This document shows, piece by piece, positions 5,948 to 11,146 of a stretch of 11,146 nucleotides of DNA. A program made the position numbers and the translations under genes. The stretch covers positions 1-11,146 of the forward strand of contig JBFWIM010000062.1 of the NCBI GenBank assembly GCA_050255995.1, given 5' to 3'. The notes below the pieces were generated by a model that was not told where the DNA came from, did not search any database, and saw only the letters and a program-made list of their open reading frames with translations. Source of the stretch: Intestinibacillus sp050255995 (lineage in GTDB: Bacteria > Bacillota > Clostridia > Oscillospirales > Butyricicoccaceae). Numbering within the stretch: position 1 is the first letter of the stretch; each line of letters opens with the position of its first letter.

Positions 5948-5977
5948 AAAGCGCCGGAACCGTAATTCCGGCGCTTT
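5948..5977 (-). terminator. Terminator of the arg operon (after argF), probably bidirectional
   Basis: A perfect 12-bp stem pairs AAAGCGCCGGAA (5948-5959) with TTCCGGCGCTTT (5966-5977) around a six-base loop. It lies 13 bases beyond the argF stop. The tails are modest in both directions (TTTGTTG on the minus strand, TTTATTTA on the plus strand), so it probably ends arg transcription and backs up the pta terminator. Confidence 0.82.
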
Positions 5978-5990
5978 ATTTACAATATGC

Positions 5991-6905
5991 TTATGCGTCC
6001 TTGTTGCCCATCAGCGTGACGAGGACGGCTTTCTGTGCGTGCAGACGGTTTTCCGCTTCTTCAAAGATCTCGTCGGCATGCTCCTCGAAGACCTTGGTCG
6101 TAATCTCCTGCTCGCGGTAGGCCGGCAGGCAGTGCTGCACCATGCAGCCGGGTTTGGCCGCCGCCAGCAGCTCGTCATTGATCTGAAAGCCCTGGAATGC
6201 CTTCATACGCACTTCCTTTTCACCCTCCATGCCCATGGAAGCCCAGGTGTCCGTGATGACGACGTCCGCGTTTTCCGCGGCCTTCATCGGGTCGTCGAGT
6301 AGGGAGAAGTCCGGATTGCCCTCGGCGAATTTCAGCACGTCCTCGTGCGGGCGGTAGCCCTCCGGCGTGGCGACCGAGACCTTCATACCGACCTTCAGTC
6401 CGCCGACGATCAGCGAGTTGGCCATATTGTTGCCGTCGCCGATGTAGCACATCTTGAGGCCGTCGAGCACGGCAAATTTTTCACGGATGGTCATCAGGTC
6501 GGCGAGCACCTGGCAGGGATGCGCAAAATCGGTCAGGCCGTTGACGATCGGGATGGTGCCGTACCCCGCCAGATCCTCGACCTCCTTCTGCTGGTAGGTG
6601 CGGATCATGATGCCGTCGAGGTACCGGGACAACACGCGCGCAGTGTCCTGCACCGGTTCGCCGCGGCCGATCTGCAGGTCGCGGTTAGATAGGAACAGCG
6701 CCTGCCCGCCAAGCTGATACATGCCAGTTTCAAACGAGACGCGGGTGCGGGTCGAAGACTTCTGGAAGATCATGCCGAGGCTCTTGCCCTCCAGATGACG
6801 GTGCGTGATGTTGTGCTTTTTTTCGTATTTGAGCTGGTCGGCAAGGTCCAGAATGCCGATGATATCCTCCGCAGTGCAGTCCAGCAGCTTGAGTAAATGC
6901 TTCAT
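5991..6905 (-). CDS. argF: Ornithine carbamoyltransferase
   Basis: The 304-residue enzyme joins carbamoyl phosphate to ornithine to give citrulline (EC 2.1.3.3). The signatures are complete: carbamoyl-phosphate loop SSTRTR at 50-55, HPCQ at 129-132, the ornithine-binding D219-x-x-x-SMG (223-225) and HCLP at 258-261 with the catalytic cysteine. The DxxxSMG loop marks ornithine rather than aspartate transcarbamylase. Because it sits last in the biosynthetic argCJBDF cluster, with no arcA or arcC nearby, the anabolic role is favoured over the catabolic (arcB) one. The start has GGAGGA about nine bases upstream. The gap to argD is 53 bases, with no promoter or terminator seen in it, so it is cotranscribed. 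The operon terminator follows. Confidence 0.97.
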   Translation of the reverse strand: MKHLLKLLDCTAEDIIGILDLADQLKYEKKHNITHRHLEGKSLGMIFQKSSTRTRVSFETGMYQLGGQALFLSNRDLQIGRGEPVQDTARVLSRYLDGIMIRTYQQKEVEDLAGYGTIPIVNGLTDFAHPCQVLADLMTIREKFAVLDGLKMCYIGDGNNMANSLIVGGLKVGMKVSVATPEGYRPHEDVLKFAEGNPDFSLLDDPMKAAENADVVITDTWASMGMEGEKEVRMKAFQGFQINDELLAAAKPGCMVQHCLPAYREQEITTKVFEEHADEIFEEAENRLHAQKAVLVTLMGNKDA

Positions 6906-6958
6906 GTAAATAATCCTCCGTTCTCATTAGGGTGCGCAGACAGCGAAACCGTGCGCCT

Positions 6959-8137
6959 TTAGAAAACCTGCCGCATAATGCCGACCGCCTCATCCATCTC
7001 CTCATACGAAATGGTGAGCGGGGGCAGCAGCCGCACCGCATTCTTGCCCGCCGTGATGGCGATAACGCCGCTTTCGAGCAGCCGATTGACAAATTCGGAA
7101 TGCCTGCCGTCCTCCACGATGACGCCGAGCATCAGGCCGATGCCGCGCACGCCGAGAATATTCGGCGAACCGATCGCCAGAATCTGCTGCCGGAGGTACT
7201 CGCCCTTTTCGCGCACCCCCTGTAAAAAATCGTCGTTCGCAACGATGCCGAGCACCGCGTTTGCCGACGCGCACACGAGCGGTGTGCCGCCGAAGGTGGT
7301 CGCATGCGTGCCGGGGCCGAGCACGTCGCAGCAGGTCTTCGCCGCCATGACCGCGCCGATCGGCACGCCGCCGCCAAGGCCCTTGGCCATCGTGACGACA
7401 TCCGGCTGCACGCCGTACTGCTGGAAGCAGAACAGGCTGCCGGTGCGTCCGACGCCGGTCTGCACCTCGTCCACCATGAACAGCAGATCCTTTTCACGGC
7501 ACAGCGCTTCCACCGCCTTGACGAATTCTTCGTCCAGAGGCAGCACGCCGCCTTCGCCCTGTACCAGCTCAATGAGCACGGCGCAGGTGGCGTCGTCCAC
7601 CTCCGCTTCGACGCTCCCGATATCGTTCGGACGGGCGTAGCCAAAGCCCTCTGTGAACGGGAAGAAATAATTGTGGAACTTCTCCTGTCCGGTCGCGATC
7701 AGCGTCGTGACCGTACGGCCGTGGAAGGAGTTGAGCAGCGTCACGATCTTGTTTCGACCTGCGCCGTAGCGGTCAAAGGAATACTTGCGCGCCAGCTTGA
7801 TCGCACCCTCGTTTGCCTCCGCGCCGGAGTTTGCAAAAAACACCTTGCCCATACCGGTATTGGTGACGAGCGTCTTTGCGACCTCGATCATCGGAGCGGT
7901 GGTGAACAGGTTGGAAGTGTGCATCAGCTTTGCCGCCTGCGCGGAGATCGCGGACACAACCGCAGGGTGATTATACCCAACCGAGCACACGCCGATGCCG
8001 CTTGCAAGGTCGATGTACCGCTTGCCTTCCACATCCCACAGCGTCGCGCCCTCGCCATGGTCGAGCGCGATGGGGAACCGGCCGTAGGTATTCATCACAT
8101 ACTGGTTTTCCTCGACCTTGAGTTCTTGATAAGTCAT
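6959..8137 (-). CDS. argD: Acetylornithine aminotransferase
   Basis: The 392-residue class III PLP aminotransferase converts N-acetylglutamate semialdehyde to N2-acetylornithine using glutamate (EC 2.6.1.11). The PLP lysine is K252 in TMAKGLGGG. Other class III marks are NSGAEANEGAIKLAR at 103-117 (phosphate binding), FHGRT at 138-142, E194 in VQGEGG, D223 in DEVQTGVGRTG, and THATTFGG at 278-285. The start at 8137 has an AAGGGA site, and the N-terminus reads straight into the family fold. Such enzymes often also act on succinyl-diaminopimelate, so a second role in lysine synthesis is possible but cannot be read from the sequence. It is separated from argB by 92 bases that contain a hairpin. 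Confidence 0.96.
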   Translation of the reverse strand: MTYQELKVEENQYVMNTYGRFPIALDHGEGATLWDVEGKRYIDLASGIGVCSVGYNHPAVVSAISAQAAKLMHTSNLFTTAPMIEVAKTLVTNTGMGKVFFANSGAEANEGAIKLARKYSFDRYGAGRNKIVTLLNSFHGRTVTTLIATGQEKFHNYFFPFTEGFGYARPNDIGSVEAEVDDATCAVLIELVQGEGGVLPLDEEFVKAVEALCREKDLLFMVDEVQTGVGRTGSLFCFQQYGVQPDVVTMAKGLGGGVPIGAVMAAKTCCDVLGPGTHATTFGGTPLVCASANAVLGIVANDDFLQGVREKGEYLRQQILAIGSPNILGVRGIGLMLGVIVEDGRHSEFVNRLLESGVIAITAGKNAVRLLPPLTISYEEMDEAVGIMRQVF

Positions 8138-8196
8138 AGTATCCCTTCATTTCTTTTGAAAGTTGTCGCAACGTGCTTGAAACAATGCCGTTAAAC

Positions 8197-8220
8197 GCAG
8201 CCCGTCCCCCGGCGGGCTGT
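8197..8220 (-). other. Hairpin in the argB-argD gap
   Basis: CAGCCCG (8198-8204) pairs with CGGGCTG (8213-8219) around an eight-base C/G-rich loop, ten bases after the argB stop. On the minus strand the sequence after the stem is CGTTTAAC, too poor in U for an efficient terminator. It may attenuate transcription or protect the argCJB part of the message; this is inference from position and shape only. Confidence 0.45.
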
Positions 8221-8229
8221 ATTTAGCGC

Positions 8230-9096
8230 TTACTGAAACATAGTGCCGACGCCGACCTTGCTGAGTAGCTCAATCAGGACAGAATGCTTTACGCGGCCGT
8301 CCTGAATGTTCGCCTGATCCACGCCCTTGCGCACGGCCTCGACGCAGCAGTCCACCTTCGGGATCATGCCGCCCTTGATGATGCCGTCCTTGATAAGGCG
8401 CGGCACATCGGACACCTTGAGGTGCTGGATGAGCGTGGACTCGTCCTTCGGATCGCGCAGCAGGCCGCGCACGTCGGTCAGCAGGATGAGCTTCTTGGCG
8501 CGCAGCGCGGTGGCGAGCTTTGCCGCGGCGAGATCGGCGTTAATATTGTAATTGGTCTCGTCGTCGATGCCCTGCGCCACCGTGGACACGACCGGGATGT
8601 AGCCCTTTTCCAGCACGTCGATGACCGGCGCGGGGTTGACCTCGACGATCTCGCCGACGTAGCCGTAGTCCGTGCCCGCGTGGTCGGTCAGGCGCTTGGC
8701 CTGAAACAGCCCGCCGTCCATGCCGCCGAGACCGATGCCCTGTCCGCCCGCCTTGGCGAGCAGCGTGACCAGATCCTTGTTGACCTTGCCGCAAAGCACC
8801 ATCTGGACGATGTCCATGGTCTCGCGGTCGGTGTATCGCAGCCCGTTGACAAACCGTGATTCTTTGCCGACCTTGTTCAGCATGTCGTTGATCTCCGGAC
8901 CGCCGCCATGCACGACGACGACCTTAATACCGACCAGATTGAGCAGCACAAGGTCGTGGATGACCGCGTCCTTAAGTTCCTCGTTGATCATGGCGTTGCC
9001 GCCGTACTTCACCACAACGGTCTGACCGTAATATTTTTGAATATAGGGCAGCGCTTCCACCAGTATGCGCGCCTTTACCTCTGGATCCAGTTCCAT
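8230..9096 (-). CDS. argB: Acetylglutamate kinase, predicted arginine-inhibited form
   Basis: The 288-residue amino-acid kinase phosphorylates N-acetylglutamate (EC 2.7.2.8). Visible sites are K30 and the glycine turn YGGNAM at 31-36, HGGGPEI at 63-69, R91 in the substrate region, NINAD at 184-188, LLTDVRGL at 205-212 and KGGMIPK at 241-247. The protein has about 22 residues of amphipathic helix before the first strand (residues 1-23). It ends with HSVLIELLSKVGVGTMF (271-287). The N-terminal helix plus a C-terminal GxGTM are known features of hexameric, arginine-feedback-inhibited enzymes and are absent from the shorter, insensitive E. coli type. I infer that arginine controls this step. The start at 9096 has AAAGGAA upstream. 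The gap to argJ is 35 bases. Confidence 0.96.
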   Translation of the reverse strand: MELDPEVKARILVEALPYIQKYYGQTVVVKYGGNAMINEELKDAVIHDLVLLNLVGIKVVVVHGGGPEINDMLNKVGKESRFVNGLRYTDRETMDIVQMVLCGKVNKDLVTLLAKAGGQGIGLGGMDGGLFQAKRLTDHAGTDYGYVGEIVEVNPAPVIDVLEKGYIPVVSTVAQGIDDETNYNINADLAAAKLATALRAKKLILLTDVRGLLRDPKDESTLIQHLKVSDVPRLIKDGIIKGGMIPKVDCCVEAVRKGVDQANIQDGRVKHSVLIELLSKVGVGTMFQ

Positions 9097-9131
9097 TCGT
9101 TTCGTTCCTTTACCCTTATGTTGTACGTCCC

Positions 9132-10340
9132 TCAGGTACGGTAATCGCCGTTGATCCTGACGTAATCATAGGTCAGGTCGCAGCCCCAGGCCGTCGCGCT
9201 GTCCTCTCCCTCGTTGAGCTCGACCGCAATGATCACCTCCGACTCAGACAGGATCTGCTTGGCGAGTGCTTCGTCAAAATCAAGTCCCGCACCCTTATCG
9301 CACACGATGATTTCCCCTGCGGCAGAGCGGAAGGCCACGGTTACATACTCGGGACGGAACGGCGCCTTGGAATACCCCATCGCGCACAGCACGCGGCCCC
9401 AATTGGCATCCGCGCCGAACATGGCCGCCTTGACCAGGCTGGACGCGCAGACTGCTTTGGCCAGACGCTCGGCCGCCTCCTCGGAGCGCGCGCCGGACAC
9501 CGTGCAGGTGATCAGCCTGGTCGCGCCCTCGCCGTCCGCCGCGATCATGCGCGCCAGGCGGGTGCAGACCTCGCGCAGGGCCTTGTAAAACGCCTGATAA
9601 TCCTCGTCCTGCCAGTCAATCAGCGGATTGCCCGCCTTTCCGTTGGCAAGCACCACGCACATGTCGTTCGTCGAGGTGTCCCCGTCGACAGAGACGCGGT
9701 TGAAGGTCTTTTTGACCGTCTCCTGCAGCACGCCCTGCAGCATTTCGTGCGTAATGGCGCAGTCGGTCGTAATGAAGCTCAGCATGGTACCCATGTTGGG
9801 GTGAATCATGCCCGAACCCTTGGCGATGCCGCCCATACGGCAGGTTTTGCCGCCAACCGTGAATTCGACCGCGACGGACTTTTTCTTTAAATCCGTGGTC
9901 ATAATGGCGGTCGCCGCCTTGTCGGAGCCGTCCGCCGAAAGCTCGATCTCCGGCAAATGCTCCTCGATGCACTCGACATTCAACCGCTGGCCGATCACGC
10001 CCGTGGACGCGACGACAATGCTCTCTTCATCAATGCCCAGCCGCTTCGCCGCGGCTTGCGCCATACGGCGGGCATTCTCCGTGCCGTCCGGCGCGCAGGC
10101 GTTGGCGTTGCCCGCATTCGCGATCACGGCGCGCGCCACGCCGTCCTCCAGGTGCTCCATCGTCACATAGAGCGGCGCGGCCTTGACGCGGTTGAGCGTA
10201 TAGGTCGCGGCCGCGGTACATTCACACTCGCTGTAAATGAGCGCGACGTCGTCCGTCTCACGGCTTTCCTTGATGCCGCAGCGAATGCTGCCCGCGGTAA
10301 ATCCCTGCGCGGCGCATACGCCGCCGGAAATCATCTTCAT
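9132..10340 (-). CDS. argJ: Glutamate N-acetyltransferase / ornithine acetyltransferase
   Basis: The 402-residue protein moves the acetyl group from N-acetylornithine to glutamate (EC 2.3.1.35) and, in bifunctional members, also makes acetylglutamate from acetyl-CoA (EC 2.3.1.1). It is made as a precursor that cuts itself before a threonine, here T185 in IHPNMGTMLSF. The residue before it is Gly184, while the usual motif is MATM. Other marks are NAGNANAC at 75-82, TGVIGQ at 113-118, KGSGMIHPNM at 174-183 and FGADANWGR in the beta chain. The start at 10340 has GGAAGGGG nine or so bases upstream. The frame is open further, to an ATG overlapping the argC stop. No argA was seen, consistent with ArgJ being the acetyl source, but specificity is not shown by sequence. 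Confidence 0.95.
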   Translation of the reverse strand: MKMISGGVCAAQGFTAGSIRCGIKESRETDDVALIYSECECTAAATYTLNRVKAAPLYVTMEHLEDGVARAVIANAGNANACAPDGTENARRMAQAAAKRLGIDEESIVVASTGVIGQRLNVECIEEHLPEIELSADGSDKAATAIMTTDLKKKSVAVEFTVGGKTCRMGGIAKGSGMIHPNMGTMLSFITTDCAITHEMLQGVLQETVKKTFNRVSVDGDTSTNDMCVVLANGKAGNPLIDWQDEDYQAFYKALREVCTRLARMIAADGEGATRLITCTVSGARSEEAAERLAKAVCASSLVKAAMFGADANWGRVLCAMGYSKAPFRPEYVTVAFRSAAGEIIVCDKGAGLDFDEALAKQILSESEVIIAVELNEGEDSATAWGCDLTYDYVRINGDYRT

Positions 10341-10377
10341 GTTTTGTTGCCCCTTCCTGCTTGCGAGAACGGAGAAC

Positions 10378-10416
10378 GGACAATGGGCGGGATGGCAGCC
10401 ATCCGGTCCATTGCCC
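10378..10416 (-). other. Long nested hairpin in the argC-argJ gap
   Basis: The inner stem GGATGG (10390-10395) pairs with CCATCC (10399-10404) over a three-base loop. The outer stem CAATGG (10381-10386) pairs with CCATTG (10408-10413), with small internal loops between, and two more G-C pairs extend it beyond one mismatch. No U-tract follows on either strand, so it is not a standard terminator. It fills most of the 86-base gap and is followed by a tandem CGTTCTC repeat (minus strand) before the argJ ribosome binding site. An RNA processing, stability or translation-control role is inferred. Confidence 0.5.
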
Positions 10417-10426
10417 CCTATCCTCA

Positions 10427-11146
10427 TTACAATGACAGCCCGGCGGTCTCCTCCCAGCCAAGCATGATATTCATATTCTGCACCGCCGCGCCAGACGCGC
10501 CTTTGCCGAGGTTATCAAACAGCGCGGTAATTGTGGTCTGTTCCTCGTGACCGCAGATGACCAGCCGCAGCGCGTCGCTGCCCGCCAGTTCATTGCCTGC
10601 GAGCATCGGCGTTTCCCCGCAGAACGGCGCGACGGAAACCACCTTTTGTCCGGCGTAGTATTCGGCAAGCCGCGCATGGATATCCTGTGCGCCTGGCGCG
10701 CCGGCAAGCGTGCGGTTTTGCAGCATGATGGTCGTTGCCATGCCCTTATAATAGTCCGCCACGACCGGACAAAATACCGGCGCATGATCCAGCCCGGCGA
10801 TTTTGGTCATTTCGGGCAGATGTTTATGGTGCAGGCTCAGACCGTAGACACGCGGAGCATCCAGCGTGCGGTCGCGCGCTTCGGCTTCATACTCCGCGAT
10901 CATTTTTTTGCCGCCGCCCGAATAGCCGGTCAGCGAAAAGCAGGTAACCTGCGCGTACCACGGCAGAATTTCCATTGTGACAAGCGGCGCGGCGGCGGCT
11001 AGAAAGCCAGTGGCGTGACAGCCGGGGTTCGCCACGCGCTTCGACTGCGCAATGGCTGCCCGCCGCTTTTCAGACAGCTCCGGAAAACCGTAATCCCAGC
11101 CGGGCGCGACGCGGTGCGCGGTGGACGCGTCGATGACGCGGACGGA
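10427..11146 (-). CDS. argC: N-acetyl-gamma-glutamyl-phosphate reductase, short (type 2) form, partial
   Basis: The last 239 codons and the stop are present; the start lies beyond the right edge. The visible part opens with SVRVIDASTAHRVAPGW and continues to VANPGCHATGF, whose cysteine is the catalytic nucleophile. Together with the HHKHLPEM segment this matches the short ArgC class of about 310 residues (type 2) rather than the longer type 1, which has a PGCYPT active site. About 70 residues, including the NADP-binding glycine motif, should be missing. The enzyme reduces N-acetylglutamyl phosphate to the semialdehyde (EC 1.2.1.38), between ArgB and ArgD. It is the most upstream arg gene seen, so the operon promoter and any ArgR box are expected beyond 11146. 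The GTG at 11035 is an internal codon, not a start. Confidence 0.94.
   Translation of the reverse strand, partial: SVRVIDASTAHRVAPGWDYGFPELSEKRRAAIAQSKRVANPGCHATGFLAAAAPLVTMEILPWYAQVTCFSLTGYSGGGKKMIAEYEAEARDRTLDAPRVYGLSLHHKHLPEMTKIAGLDHAPVFCPVVADYYKGMATTIMLQNRTLAGAPGAQDIHARLAEYYAGQKVVSVAPFCGETPMLAGNELAGSDALRLVICGHEEQTTITALFDNLGKGASGAAVQNMNIMLGWEETAGLSL

Noticed and set aside
6906..6958. ArgR box or internal promoter between argD and argF
   Set aside because: The 53-base gap shows only a ribosome binding site and weak GCGCA/TGCGC pairing; no AT-rich arginine-box palindrome and no -10/-35 pair were seen.
8197..8220. Full terminator splitting the arg operon after argB
   Set aside because: The stem is only 7 bp and no U-tract follows on the transcribed strand. 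No new promoter was found before argD.

Overview
The window looks like chromosomal DNA of a GC-rich member of the Clostridia, probably an Oscillospirales/Oscillospiraceae-type gut anaerobe. This is inferred from Firmicutes-style Shine-Dalgarno sites, Bacillus-like gene neighbourhoods (yqhS-yqhT, argCJBD..F), GC-rich coding sequence with AT-rich promoters, and the protein flavours. No mobile element, CRISPR array, tRNA or rRNA was seen. Every gene-free gap is shorter than 180 bases.

Left edge to 3.2 kb (minus strand): the window opens with the first 34 codons of a lipoprotein gene that runs off the left edge. It has its own promoter and a set of repeated TGTAA/TTACA elements. Upstream of it is a tightly packed four-gene operon, read right to left: yqeG (HAD phosphatase), an endonuclease IV-like TIM-barrel protein, aroQ (type II 3-dehydroquinase) and a YqhT-type M24 peptidase. 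Its junctions are a 1-base gap and two ATGA overlaps, and it ends in a hairpin terminator.

3.2 to 4.9 kb: a plus-strand gene of unknown function starts divergently from yqeG and converges on ybaK with only five bases between the stop codons. A divergent promoter region after ybaK drives a 35-residue, glycine-rich single-span membrane protein. That small gene has its own near-consensus promoter, a very short leader, a strong ribosome binding site and its own terminator.

4.8 to 5.95 kb (plus strand): a monocistronic pta (phosphate acetyltransferase) with a clear promoter, a strong ribosome binding site and a 14-bp-stem terminator. No ackA lies beside it.

5.95 kb to right edge (minus strand): arginine biosynthesis operon argC-argJ-argB-argD-argF. 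It makes citrulline from glutamate through the acetyl cycle, except that carbamoyl phosphate supply and the last two steps (argG, argH) are not in the window. ArgC is the short (type 2) form and is cut by the window edge, so the operon promoter and any ArgR operator lie outside. ArgB carries the N-terminal helix and C-terminal signature of the arginine-inhibited hexameric enzyme. Hairpins without a good U-tract sit in the argC-argJ and argB-argD gaps.

Most of the window is ordinary core metabolism, and I do not see an undescribed multi-gene system. The items most worth a second look are the small membrane protein, the uncharacterised 253-residue protein, the repeats at the lipoprotein promoter, and the altered metal site of the endonuclease IV-like protein.
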